DNA of 64,000 nucleotides. Source: Stenopsyche tienmushanensis. Taxonomy: Eukaryota > Arthropoda > Insecta > Trichoptera > Stenopsychidae. The stretch is taken from the NCBI GenBank assembly GCA_008973525.1, contig WACJ01000117.1, positions 248,001 to 312,000 of the forward strand, read 5' to 3'. Positions 12,596 to 23,583 of the stretch are shown piece after piece. Within the stretch, counting starts at the first letter, position 1. Each line of letters opens with the position of its first letter. The notes beneath the pieces were generated by a model. The model had not been told where the DNA came from. It ran no database searches and saw only the letters and a program-made list of their open reading frames with translations. A program made the position numbers and the translations under genes.

Positions 12596-13359
12596 TATAT
12601 TGATTAAATCTTATTAAATGCATAGATATCTGGTTAATAAAAAAAAACACAAATGAAGCAAAAATATTTCCATTGCTTTTGAAATATTGATAATTTTCTA
12701 AAAAATAGATACAGGAGACTGTTGTCTATGTCAGAGGACTGTATATTTAAATGAAAATTACTGTTTTAATAGCTTAAGAGCTTTAGTGTTAAAATTTAAG
12801 AATAACGTAGCTGAACAATAAATATATAGAACCTGTCTCATTATAATGAAAGAAAATTAATTACTACTCAAATAAGAAAAAATAGTGGTTTAAATTCAAT
12901 TCAACATTTACAGATGAATCAAATTTATAGAATACTCCATTTTAAAAGTATATTTAGATTAGGGAGGGTCTATTGTAACATCTGCCATATTGCTTTGATC
13001 GAATCTAAATGTATAAATGTGATACGGATTTCTCCATCTTCTTCATTATTCTTATTTATTACGCTCACATATTCCATATTTGACTCGTTATGGTACTAGG
13101 GACTGTTGCCAGGTGACTGTTAAATTGGATTTCATTGGAATGTAGCTCCAAATATAATTAAGTAATAACAACATTCCTAAAACATAATATGAACTGAAAA
13201 ATAGTTATTATCAAAAGACTGAGAGAATCCAATCCCGAGATCCCGGACGGTTTTAGAAGCTCATGAATTGCGGCATTAATAAACGTTATCCCGAAAAAAT
13301 CGGTCAAACTGTCTAATCTATGTATACATTTATAGCATACATATATGTTTTTCAAATTG
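12596..13359. other. AT-rich, no gene seen
   Basis: No gene or recognised repeat. Short frames on both strands (60-65 codons) show no family signature. Confidence 0.4.
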
Positions 13360-13660
13360 CTATATTAATCTATCCCTACCGGTGATGTATTTACTACACC
13401 TCGACTCTAATAATGGGAATATCGATATGAAATATAATAGATACGGGGCTCAGAATTTTTGTATTCCTCCGTAATATAATTACGAATCACACCAACGTAT
13501 TATAGTATATAAGTATTCATCTGCAGCGACGGAAATAAATAATTTGTCGGGAAATCGGGAATTTTGCGAGTTTTAGTCCGTGTCTCAGCCTAAAGGAATT
13601 TTATCACTCACATTTATGGTATTATACCAAAATGGTAATCAACTCGAACTAGCATTTAAA
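13360..13660 (+). repeat. Dispersed ~300-bp repeat, copy 1
   Basis: Characteristic blocks are TACCGGTGATGTATTTACTA, AATATCGATATGAAATATAA, GTATTCCTCCGTAATATAAT, CTGCAGCGACGGAAATAAAT and TAGTCCGTGTCTCAGC. The same order occurs inverted at about 29036-29245, 33885-34195 and 38165-38405, and partially (plus) at 43955-44040. No terminal repeats or coding capacity recognised. Confidence 0.7.
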
Positions 13661-15564
13661 TATCTGATGACGATATTCTATATATACGAATTAATAATGT
13701 TATTTAGGAATTTCATCCCCATGTTAATCAACCTTATTCGTTACATAACACTGTTTTACTCGAATTCTTACATCTTAATTGCCTCCTCAAAACATCCTTT
13801 AATGCTGTATCAAATAATTTATATGAAGCCTTCTTATCCAAATCCTTTGCCTTTGCAACATCACATCCTTTCCCTATAACCAATAAATATATTTTCATTA
13901 ATAAATTCTTCAATTATAGCCGCCGTATACTTTTAATGCGGGAAAACACGTCGATTTCTCAAATCGAAATTTTACATAATTTCAATTTGGAGCAATTAGC
14001 TTGGAAGGCACAAAAAAGCCGCAATATTTGCGGGATTAATTTGCAAATTATTCGCATTAATGGAAACGTGATTAATTTGCTTCGATTATATGATTCTGCG
14101 CGTACTTTTCGACCTACCCGACAACACAAAGCAACAACCAGAACACCTTCATAATAAACAGTGTTTAATCAATCCGTTTTATATAAACCAACGAAAACAC
14201 AAACAGGGAGTTTCTATTTTATCTGGGCAACAGGAAGAAAGACCGCAGGGATGATGATAACGTGCGAAACATTCGCCTAAATTATTCGCATATATGTTTG
14301 TATTATTTCATACGAGGGGCGGAATACGTTTTGCGGGTGGAAAACAACATCAAAAACGCAAAACGTTATACGAAGATAAATATGCGTATCTTAATACAAA
14401 TAAATCATAATGATTTTATATAAAATGCGATATTTTTCAAGTATAAAATGTACGTAATTGGCATACAATTCGCTATGTATTCCCTTGTCTTATGCGCCAA
14501 ATCTGCGCCGAATGAATTTTGATTTGTTGTTAATATATACATGAAATTCATAAGCATCCTAATTGACCTTCTGATAGTTAAAGGGCACAGAATCGGGTTC
14601 GTCCACCGAGATCCCGAAAACGGGATTCATTACTTATGTAAGGACGAAAATGAAGGTTGTTTTCCAAAGCGACAGCGCAGAGTAATTTTAATTAATTTAC
14701 ATCGGCTACAAAAATAGGCACATTATGTTCATTTGGGGATGTAAAAAATAATTATACCACCTTAATTATAAATATCATACTAAAAAAATACTTGATATTA
14801 ATTCGTTACCGATAATTTTCTCAAGTAAATGGTTCGATGAGTTCTGTGAGAAATTAATCCAGCATAGCAACAATAATTTTTATGTTACCTTATATCAATT
14901 ATTCATCATAATAATCAATTTTATTCAAAAGTAGACAGTATTCAGTTTGTATAATTTAATTATTCATATTAACACTTTACAGTCCGTGCTCGCGTCATCG
15001 CGTATTGAGATTGACGTAATTTAAGCTTGAAAAAAGTTCATATGAACTTGATATAGATTTAAATTACTTTCTAAAGATGATAGTACTCGTAAATACAATG
15101 CAGTACACTTCGAAATTTCGTTACAGTCTATTAATTGGCTTAAGAATTATATCAATGTTACGAAAGTACAGCAGACCCACGATAATCCGGCCTCGGTCTA
15201 ATACGGCGCCCCCTGTAGTCCGACATCTCAATACAAATATAGTGCATATGTACGATGAAGCTTCGTCAATGTAAAAAATGCAAAACGTATGATTCTGGAC
15301 TGCCTAAACCGTAATGAATCTTTTTATAGGTCGGTGAGTATGGCAAAGATCCATTATTTATGATACAAATGAGAACTGCGTAAACAATCAAAAGTTCGCC
15401 TTCGCCATTTATAGTGGGTCAGGCAAATTTTCAATAAATCTAAACATTCAAAAGTGGAGTAAATTTGTATATGTGGTTTCTTTGGGAAAAAAACAGGCAT
15501 ACCCTTATTTCTAGGCACTAGACCCAATCGAATATTCGAATATTGAAAGCCAAATTACGGCCAA
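13661..15564. other. No gene seen; one possible piggyBac-like end
   Basis: Mostly apparently unique sequence. Near 14969 TTAACACTTTACAGTCCG resembles a TTAA-flanked piggyBac-type terminus, but no partner end was found. 14220-14660 is less AT-rich but has no open frame of interest. Confidence 0.35.
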
Positions 15565-15800
15565 GTTTAACCTCTTGATGAATACGGTCGCGTATTTGCG
15601 ATCGAATTCCATTGTTTCAGAAAGAGCATTCTTGCACGTTGAGTTTGGATAAAAACATAATACAGTATGCTCTCAACAGTGTTTATTCATTGATATACTA
15701 GCCTCATACACGCTGCGCGGTCCTGACAGATAAGTGGATTTGTGCGGACAAAAAATGCATTTTAAAATTAACTCATTAATTAAAGGGCTTCTGCTTTTGT
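15565..15800 (-). repeat. LTR-like dispersed repeat, copy 2 (inverted)
   Basis: Inverted relative to 7930-8260: GCGTATTTGCGATCGAATTC, TGCTCTCAACAGTGTTTATT, ACACGCTGCGCGGT and AGATAAGTGGA occur in the reverse order expected. Confidence 0.55.
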
Positions 15801-16019
15801 TAACGTGATAACGCGTTACGCAAAAGAGGATGCTACTTTTCGCCTTCTTTCTTCAGTAACAGGATCAAGAAACTTCCTATCGATCGCTTGACATACACTG
15901 ATATCATCAAATTCGAACAAGTCAGTTCCCGAGATGAATCATTCTTACATCTAATGTACACAACGCTGCAAGCGGAAATATTCGTCATTTCCATTGAGTT
16001 TTGCTTAACTTTTCACAGT

Positions 16020-16098
16020 GCGGATATATCCGTCATACCCACTATGCATGGACTCTGGTCTTGACGGATATATACGTCATATACATTAGAGGGGTTAA
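16020..16098 (-). repeat. TTAA-linked end with paired palindromes
   Basis: Contains CGGATATATCCG (16021-16032) and the near-palindrome GACGGATATATACGTC (16063-16078), followed by TTAA at 16095-16098. On the minus strand it reads TTAACCCCTCTAATG and then the two palindromes. The arrangement parallels 41281-41396. TTAA plus CCC suggests a piggyBac-type terminus; this is inference. Confidence 0.5.
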
Positions 16099-16268
16099 AT
16101 CGTCGTAACATTGTAAAAAATATTTATATCACTTATTTTTAAGTGTATTTTTCTATTTCTATCCGACCACCTTTGACCTAGTGGCTGAAAAAAATGGCCG
16201 AGAAACACGCGGGACCAAACAAATTGACAAATTCAATCTATTCCAATTTATTCAAACTATTGGCATTG

Positions 16269-16298
16269 CTTAAATGATCTTAACAAAGATCATTTAAG
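16269..16298. repeat. 13-bp perfect hairpin downstream of tRNA-Gly copy 1
   Basis: CTTAAATGATCTT (16269-16281) pairs perfectly with AAGATCATTTAAG (16286-16298) across a 4-base loop. It sits 1 bp beyond the A-run (16300-16307) that is the pol III T-terminator of the minus-strand tRNA gene at 16312-16383. Confidence 0.7.
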
Positions 16299-16311
16299 TA
16301 AAAAAAAGATG

Positions 16312-16383
16312 TGCGATGGCCGAGAATCGAACTCGGATCAACTGCTTGGAAGGCAACTATGCTGACCATTACACCACCAACGC
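16312..16383 (-). tRNA. tRNA-Gly (UCC), copy 1
   Basis: This 72-bp minus-strand gene folds as a cloverleaf. The acceptor stem is GCGTTGG with CCATCGC, the A box is TGGTGTAATGG, the anticodon loop CTTCCAA gives anticodon TCC (reads GGA), and the T arm is CCGAG-TTCGATT-CTCGG with discriminator A. Position 4 opposes 69 as T-T, the only unpaired acceptor position. The trailer reads CATC followed by eight T, a pol III terminator. The 5' flank ends in ATATGG, as in the other four copies. No CCA is encoded, as usual in eukaryotes. It is identical in sequence to the other four copies. Confidence 0.95.
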
Positions 16384-16616
16384 CCATATTTGAAGGCATT
16401 TTATATAGACAATGCTTTTCATTTTTATCGCAGGTAACAGCTGTGAATTCGAAGAGCAAATAACAACTCAATTGACAGTGAAAATTGAATGCCTTTTTGC
16501 AAAATAAGTCTTGAGAGCATTGCAGAATTTCAAATGTAACCTAAATTTGAATTTAAAAATGGTTTATAATTATTTTAATAGTCATTTTTAATAAGGAATG
16601 GCATCAAAAAATAATG

Positions 16617-16688
16617 TGCGATGGCCGAGAATCGAACTCGGATCAACTGCTTGGAAGGCAACTATGCTGACCATTACACCACCAACGC
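16617..16688 (-). tRNA. tRNA-Gly (UCC), copy 2
   Basis: Identical over all 72 bases to copy 1, including the U4.U69 mismatch. Its trailer differs (CATTA followed by a T6 run), so the terminator arose in distinct flanking DNA. The 5' flank again carries ATATGG. Confidence 0.95.
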
Positions 16689-16951
16689 CCATATACAATA
16701 GATATTAATTCTAGCATACGATTTACATCTTCCATTTGATTAAACAGCTGTGCATTAAAATTAAAAACTATCGATTTAAAGCCTTAAAAAATATCCATAA
16801 ATATAATATTCAGTCAGCACTCACAGGCGTAATAATTAATGAAATCTGGAAACTTCGCCATATGTTTTTGATAAAATAATATTAATACAACGTTTTTATA
16901 GCAAAAATGTATCATAATTATGGTATTAATAGATGATATCATAAAAAAATG

Positions 16952-17023
16952 TGCGATGGCCGAGAATCGAACTCGGATCAACTGCTTGGAAGGCAACTAT
17001 GCTGACCATTACACCACCAACGC
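16952..17023 (-). tRNA. tRNA-Gly (UCC), copy 3
   Basis: Identical 72-bp gene. The trailer is CA followed directly by a T7 tract. The ATATGG 5' flank is conserved. The short plus-strand open frame crossing it is only a shadow of the tRNA. Confidence 0.95.
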
Positions 17024-17146
17024 CCATATGCAACAAATTAAAACTTCATTATTAAGTATAGTTTTTAATGACACAGCTGTATTGACTACCAGCCAAATGT
17101 CTCTCTTTCTCGTCGTAATAAAAAAAAACAATTAAAAAGATGAGTA
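17024..17146. other. Spacer, tRNA copy 3 to pogo-like MITE
   Basis: AT-rich; nothing recognised. Confidence 0.4.
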
Positions 17147-17318
17147 CAGTGGAACCTCGATAAACCGTTCCCGCATAATACGTTTTCCCGGATGGACCGT
17201 TCATTTTTTATAGTCCCGTCAAACTATTATTATTTGAAGCTTTCCCGCATTCACCGTTTCCCGCAATTACCGTTTTTTTTCAGGGTCCCTTGGAAAACGT
17301 AAAATCGAGGTTTCACTG
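17147..17318. mobile_element. Pogo-like MITE (172 bp)
   Basis: The left end CAGTGGAACCTCGATAAACC and the right end (reverse complement CAGTGAAACCTCGATTTTAC) form TIRs. TA flanks both sides (17145-17146 and 17319-17320). CAGTxxAACCTCG ends are typical of pogo/Tigger elements. The interior carries repeated CCCGCA...ACCGTTT motifs and no coding sequence. It lies between tRNA copies 3 and 4. Confidence 0.85.
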
Positions 17319-17695
17319 TATTTCGATTTACATCTGATATTCTCCATTTAACAGCTTGACTTCATCACGACCCGATAGCAGAAAAAACCCGCGTGCAAGC
17401 CCGGTTGTCTTGACAAATACGTTGGTGCGGGGATCAGCCCGGAAATTTCGCCCCGAGTTACAATGGTGTCAGAAACGGCTCGTCAGGAGGCTAACGCGCG
17501 CAAAATTCCCCCGTACGTAATATATTAAAGAAATTAATCTCCTATCATAATATAGCAAATTTATCTTTAGCAAAAGATATAATTCAGATCGTAGATCTTG
17601 TTATTACAGTGGATGTTGATGATAATAATGCACTATTTTCGCTGAATTCAAAAAATATCAATTGCTGTTCATAAGCGACGAGGATAAAAAAGATG

Positions 17696-17767
17696 TGCGA
17701 TGGCCGAGAATCGAACTCGGATCAACTGCTTGGAAGGCAACTATGCTGACCATTACACCACCAACGC
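17696..17767 (-). tRNA. tRNA-Gly (UCC), copy 4
   Basis: Identical 72-bp gene with the same U4.U69 mismatch. The trailer is CATC followed by T6. The 5' flank is ATATGG. Confidence 0.95.
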
Positions 17768-17894
17768 CCATATCCGCCACTATTAAATATTAATTTTTGC
17801 TTAATTTGAACACTTGCTGAACACAGATGTTTTATATGGTACTAGTGATTACCAGGCATGCGTGTCTTGCATAAAAAACTGCGTACATATATAA

Positions 17895-18150
17895 TATTTT
17901 AATATGCCTATGTTATTTCTGTAAGTATAAACAATAAGTTGACAAAGTTTTATCACAATCGGAGGAACGATATGGTGACGCATTAAATACGGACAGACAA
18001 ACATTGATTTTTATATATTAGACTATGCTTATGTTACTCGCGCAATCTTCAACAATAAATGAACGAAGTTCTATTGTAATTTGATGAACGGTATGGCAGC
18101 GCATTACATACGAACAACCAGAAATTATTTTTTGTATATTAAAAAATAGA
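17895..18150 (+). repeat. ~130-bp repeat, two tandem units
   Basis: Each unit has TATGCCTATGTTATTYCYGC, then ACAATAAGTTGACAAAGTTT, TATCGCAATCGGATGAACG (with variants), TATGGCAGCGCATTAAATAC and GGACAAACAAACATTGATTT TTATATATTA. Further units lie at 26415-26680 (two), 37740-37850 (inverted), 40285-40405, 45700-45885 and 46255-46400. No coding capacity and no class assigned. Confidence 0.75.
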
Positions 18151-18179
18151 TATATTGTATTATCGAATATCGATATGAA

Positions 18180-18930
18180 ATATAATATATTAGAAATTAT
18201 GGAGAAAATTTACAAAATGTTATTGGATAACCGTCGACTCAAAGTACGCAAGCCAGTGGACATAAAAGCCATTTTAAAAGGTATTGTATATCGCATATTG
18301 ACTGAAAATTTGAACATGAGAAAGCTGTGCGCAAGATGAATGCCGCGTTTGCTCACAATTAAACAAAAACAACGTCGTGAGGATGTGTCAATCGAGTGTT
18401 TGGCATAAATTCATAACTATGGATGAAATATAGATCAATCACTTCATAACTGAAACAAAATAATAATCTAAACAATGGACTGAAAGAGGAGAATCGGCTC
18501 CAAAAAGACAAAAACAATTCCATCTTCAGGCATGATCATGGCATCTATTTTTGGGATGCGCATGGCATAATTTTAATTTATTGACTTCTTCTAAAAGAGA
18601 AAACAATCAAGAGCGAGTATTATACGAACTTATTGCAGCGGTTGAGTGATTTAATCCGGAAAAAAGGCCGCATTTGGCTAAAAAGAAAGTGTTTGCTTCA
18701 TCATGACAATGCACCACTACACATCCGTTATCGCGGTGACCAAATTCAATGAGTTAAAGTTAGAATTGCTTCCTCGTGCACTCTATTCGCTATATTTTGC
18801 CCAGTTCGCTGGAAAAAATGTATCGAGTTGCAAAAAGACTTTGCTAAGAAATAAAGATATTGTTTCCGATTTTTTTTTGTTTTCTTTGTAAGGTCAGGTA
18901 CTTCTGGGACTCTCTTAATTTGCGCATTTT
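18180..18930 (+). pseudogene. Mariner (irritans/Hsmar-like) transposase relic
   Basis: Plus-strand reading recovers most of a mariner transposase in broken frames. It includes a KIHKMLLDNRRLK DNA-binding segment, ILTENLNMRKLCAR, ITMDE around the first catalytic Asp, IFWDAHGIIF, LLQRLSDLIRKKRPHLAKKK, LHHDNAPLH-like residues at the second Asp, and LLPRALYSLYFAQ where LPHAPYSPDLAPSD is expected. The third Asp motif is therefore degraded. It ends near 18905 with GGTACTTCTGG, the complement of the TIR at 4386. It separates tRNA copies 4 and 5. Confidence 0.85.
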
Positions 18931-19038
18931 AAAATAAAGCATATTAAAATTATGTAATATTTTCTTTGGATTCTAACAAATCACAAATATTACCACTTCA
19001 ATATTCAAACGATCTTATAAAAGATACCAAAAAAGATG

Positions 19039-19110
19039 TGCGATGGCCGAGAATCGAACTCGGATCAACTGCTTGGAAGGCAACTATGCTGACCATTACA
19101 CCACCAACGC
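19039..19110 (-). tRNA. tRNA-Gly (UCC), copy 5
   Basis: Identical 72-bp gene, 1.27 kb from copy 4 because of intervening repeats and a mariner relic. The trailer is CATC followed by T6. The ATATGG 5' flank is retained. Confidence 0.95.
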
Positions 19111-19754
19111 CCATATACGATCGATTTGAAATTTTGTATAATATAATAATATGCATCCATCCATCTCAGACAATAAAACTATACAAAAGCTCATTTTTTA
19201 GTGAAATGCGGTGCTACTTATTCTTATATTGTCTTGTAAATTCATGATTTTAAATTAACAAGACTAAGACAGAGAATAGATAAGACTTGTTGAAGTGAGA
19301 ACAGGGAATTATCGCTAGCTGTCATATATCATTTTAAATTTATCCAGCTGGAAAGCTTATTTGGACGAGCACAAAGTCAAAGATACACAATTGCTTATGC
19401 TTGAACGATTCTGAGATGCACTTCTTGAGCATCACTTAAGTCTTTCCTTGGCGCTTCTTTAAAAACAAACATATTTATAATTCCAATATAAACTCTTCAG
19501 TCTTTAAAAATGTAAAAAAAATCTATTTCGACAACCCTGACACTTAAGATATAGAGCCTATGTGTGAAACGTAGAAAAAGACCTCCCTAACTCCCAAAAC
19601 AATTTTGTCGGTCCATGTGCAAAACACCCTGTATAGTAACAATAAATAAAGGATCCTGAGATCAATTATCACCTTATCCTAATAGTCGCTTTTCGATTAG
19701 AACGCCCCATTTGGTTCATTTACTATCGGACCGAAGAAAAAAACTTGATTTCTC
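19111..19754. other. No gene seen; possible repeat end near 19625
   Basis: AT-rich. AAAACACCCTGTATA near 19622 resembles the ACAGGGTGTTT terminus also seen (inverted) at about 45442. No element could be delimited. Confidence 0.35.
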
Positions 19755-20900
19755 AACATGGTCATCAAAATCGACGCAAAAATTAGACTTTATTACTGTA
19801 AAACATCACCAAACACTTGGTTGAAACATCATTAATACATCATTTTTGTTCTATTGTAAGCAAACGCGGCATTCATCTTGCGCACAGCTTTTCATGTCCA
19901 AATTTTCAATCAATATGCGATGTACACTTAAACCTTTTTTTGTGCGATAGATTCGTTCCGCATAAAATCGCACAAAAAGCCTATGACTTACATAGAAAAA
20001 AGTGAATATGCGTTCCATGGATTTTAAAACCGCATAACTTTGAAACAGCTATATAAAATATATCCAAAATCGCATAAAAAAGTTGATTAAAAAAAAACAG
20101 GAAAACAATAAGGCAGTTGAAGAATAACATTTTTGTTAACATTTAAAGGACTTCTTGCATCATTGGTAAAATTTTAAGGACGATCAAAAAAATCACAAAA
20201 TGGCGACTGTTTAAAAAAAAATCAGTCAAGACATTTTTTGACTTTATTTTGTCAGCTTTAAATTTTATGGTTAAAAAATAAATTTTGACGTCAATCTTTT
20301 AGGAACATAAGTCAACCGTGTTGAAAAAAGTAGTTTCGAGAAAAACGCGTTAAAAGATTTCATTATGGTAGGACCGGCCACTAAAATAGCTATAACTCCG
20401 TAAGTAGGTGGAATTTTGGAAATTCCTTTGGAGAATATATTTTTAAAAATCTAAACATTGAAAAAATGCAAAAAAAAAACGAAATCATTTTTTTTTTTTT
20501 CAAAAATGTAAACCAGAATAAAGGGCGTGGTCGTGGTTTCCAAATTTTGGTAAGTGTTGATGATTAATTTCTTATTTATCCAAAATATCTTGATACGTAC
20601 TCTTTTAGAAACAAAAAAAATACCTTTAAAAAAAACGCATAACTTCAAAATCGCACAAAAAAAGGTTTGAGGGTATAGGACTTTTTGAAGAATGTTAGCT
20701 CGCATACTTTCAGTTGATGGTCATCCAATATCATTTAATTTATTTGTTTCCATCAATTCTGACATGATCACCTCATTTAGTGGACCACTGCGATGTTCGT
20801 CTTGGCAGCTCGTACGGCCTTGTTTGAACTCTGCCAACCAATATTTTAATGTTGTAATCGAGAGAGCAGAATCTAGCTTGACTTTTTAGATCATTCAAAT
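19755..20900 (-). pseudogene. Mariner relic split by a pogo-like element
   Basis: The minus strand from 20890 to 20700 encodes the mariner N-terminal DNA-binding region in broken frames, and 19922 to 19755 continues with the ILIENLD...ECRVCLQ region. Between them sits the 749-bp element at 19925-20673. The same gene region is uninterrupted in the relic at 28.75-29.04 kb, which gives a paralogous empty site. Non-functional. Confidence 0.7.
19925..20673. mobile_element. Pogo-like TIR element, copy 3 (749 bp)
   Basis: The ends CACTTAAACCTTTTTTTGTG and (inverted) GGTTTGAGGG are flanked by TA (19923-19924 and 20674-20675). Subterminal GCACAAAAA and GCATAA motifs are as in copy 1. The interior contains the ATTGGTAAAATTTTAAG and AAAACGCGTTAAAAGATTT blocks. 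It is inserted inside a mariner relic, which shows that it moved as a unit. Confidence 0.8.
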
Positions 20901-22329
20901 AAATGTATTGTATCGTATAACAATAACCATTTTTTCCCATGGGTACAAATCTCACTGTTGATGGCTACTAAACATGGTAACATTTTCAAACTTTTTTAAT
21001 CCATTTTGCTTTCATAATTCTCAGCTATTCAATTATCGTAATTGATGATGAAAATACCTTGTGAAATAGCTCTATTTTCACCCCGCTCATTTTCAAATAA
21101 TTGACTAACCCCTACGGGCAAAACACATTTATATACGGGTCGAAAATAACTAATACTACTTTTCCTCCAGGATCTATTGTTAAATTGAAAGCACATACCG
21201 TTGTCTCATAATGACAAATCGTATAATAAAGGCCGTTAAGAAAATAAATCCGTACACCAATTTCGGAAAGGTCTAATGATAGACCGAGCGTCCCATAAAT
21301 AAAACCATGTTCGAAGTAGAACGAAAGAAGATAAATGTATCAATTATAACGTTCCTGGAACGGGTCACGGGAACAAAAACAGAACGCGGCTCGCTAATAA
21401 ATATCATCTCCTTCCTGACAATTTGTCGGGAAGCTCACAAATTAGTGCCTACATATTTTTTGACGCAAATTTTCCCACGGGGGCCCACCCGAGAGATGAC
21501 TCTGGCGACGAAAGAATAATAGCGATTTTAATGTTTCGCATTTTGCGCATTTTCAAAATGTCGCCGGAAGAAAAGATCGTGCGAATTATTCACGAGCTGG
21601 AAAATTTGCGGAACTCCCTGAAAATATTTCCGCACTTGTGAAAAAAACGCCAGTATTTGAAGAGGCGAAATGGAGCCTTTTATTGCGCGCCCTGATATTT
21701 CATACTTTCGGACGGGACTGAATGTTCTTAAGGCGGATTTTTCCGCTTCGCATTTCTCCTCTATGAAAACCTCTTTAATGTTTTCTTTTCAAATGCGAGC
21801 AATAGTCGATATATGTTCGTTCCGGCTTATCTGAAAATTCAGAGCGATGCCACGTTCCCGTGGGAGTTATTCTGGTCGACACAGGTTCTCACTAAAATTT
21901 GATTAAACCGCAAGCGACAAAACCAATGCATTAAATCTGTGTTTCAGAATTAGAATGCAAATATAAATGCAGGCAGTTCATTCATATACATTCATGTCGA
22001 TTGTGCGGTATTTGCGGTTCAGAGCAATGCTTTATGGCCCCTGTAGCCATATTTATTCATGTTAATTTTTGACATATGCAAATTTTCTAGCAAAAGCGCA
22101 CTTGAATACACAATATGGCACCCAAATAAATATATTATCCGATACAATTAAACAATCCATATAAAAGCATATGTATAGGATCTTTCAATAAGAACGCTCA
22201 ATGTTTAAATGTAAATAAAACAAGTTACATGAGAGATATCATCGCAATATTTCTTTTACTTAAAAACATGTTTTATGACATTAAATAAAAAATATGACAT
22301 TGTTCAAATATCTGCTGCAGCTTTGCTTA
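20901..22329. other. No gene seen
   Basis: Apparently unique DNA. 21340-21720 is less AT-rich with overlapping 70-codon frames, but these have no family features. Confidence 0.4.
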
Positions 22330-22512
22330 ATAGTACGTATTTGCATGGTTCAATTTTTGATGATTTTGTCGCTTAAATCTGACCGAATTTACTGAACAGC
22401 GTTCGTTATGTTGACTTTGAAGGCATCAATTGTTTGCAATTTATAAGCACAGATCTACAAATTAAGATATCACCAAAGGAAAAATTCTAAAGGCGTTAAT
22501 TCGTAAGATATT
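22330..22512 (-). pseudogene. DDE transposase scrap (LTPLEFFLW motif)
   Basis: Minus-strand translation in broken frames gives ELTPLEFFLW, then AYKLQTIDAFKVNITNAVQ. This is the C-terminal DDE motif block (PRSPDLTPLDFFLWGYLK...) widespread in arthropod Tc/mariner-like transposases. It is truncated at the junction with the pogo-like element at 22514. A related scrap lies at 33290-33530. Confidence 0.6.
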
Positions 22513-22513
22513 G

Positions 22514-23583
22514 GCACAAAAAGGCTATGACTTCCATAGAATAAGTGAATATGCGTTGCATGGATTTTAAAACCGCATAACTTTGAAACGGCTATATAAA
22601 ATATATCCAAAATCGCATAAAAAAAGTTTATTTAAAAAAAACAGGAAAACAATAAGGTAATTAAAAAAGTAACATTTAAAGGATGTCTTAAAGGATCATT
22701 GGTAAAATTTTAAGAATGTCTAACATCTGGTATCTCAAATGCTAGACATCCACTAGGGAAATACTAATTATTTTAATTACAAACTATCATCACTTTATGA
22801 TAATTTTCGTTGCGATTTTCGATGACTCAAAATCGCTCTCTTCTTCGAAATAAATAGTGTACCCAGTGTCAATGTCATCATTTTTCTGTGTAGATTTTCT
22901 CTTTCCAACAATAAAATTTATAATTAGTAAATATGTCATTATAGTTTCTAACTAAAAAAAATAAATCACAAAATGCGACTGTTCAGAAAAATCAAATCAA
23001 AAAAATCAGTCAAGTCGTTTTTTGTCCTTATTTTGTCACTTTTAATTTTTTGTAACAGTTAAAAAATACATTTCGACATAAATCTGGTAGGAATAATAGA
23101 GGGTTATATAGATATGATTCCTACCCAGTTTGAATTAATTTATTAATTAAAACTTGAGATATGATGTCAACCATGTTGAAAAAAGTAGTTTTGAGAAAAA
23201 CGCGTTAAAAGATTTCATTATGTTAGGACCGGCCAAGTTTCCACGTCACTAAAATAGCTATAACTCCGTAAGTAGTCAGAAATTTATAAATTCCTTTTGA
23301 GAATATATTTTTAAAAGTCAAAACATTGGAAAAATGCAATGAAACAAAATCAATTTTTTCAAAAAATTGTATATTCGGGGATAGCTGACGCAATATGATT
23401 TACACAGTACCAAATTATTTTTTTTTCCAAATTTCGGTTAGTGTCGATGATGTATTTCCTATTTTATCCAAAATAACTCAATACGTACTCTTTATGAAAT
23501 TAAAAAAAAAGAAAAAATGTTCTAAAAAAACGCATAACTTCGAAATCGCACAAAAAAAAGTCGCACAAAAAGAAGTTTGAGTG
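22514..23583. mobile_element. Pogo-like TIR element, copy 4 (1.07 kb, left end truncated)
   Basis: The right terminus is GTTTGAGTG followed by TA (23584-23585). The left TIR is missing; similarity starts at GCACAAAAAGGCTATGACTT. It is the longest family member and carries nearly every internal block seen in copies 1-3, including the acidic-peptide segment at about 22820-22880 (opposite strand to the copy 2 version). It has no intact transposase. Confidence 0.7.

Noticed and set aside
14969..14990. TTAACACTTTACAG as a delimited piggyBac element
   Set aside because: No partner end was found. It is kept only as a possible solitary end.
16312..19110. Regularly repeated 72-bp units as a CRISPR-like or satellite array
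   Set aside because: The repeats fold as tRNA-Gly with A and B boxes and T-tract terminators. Spacers are of very unequal length.
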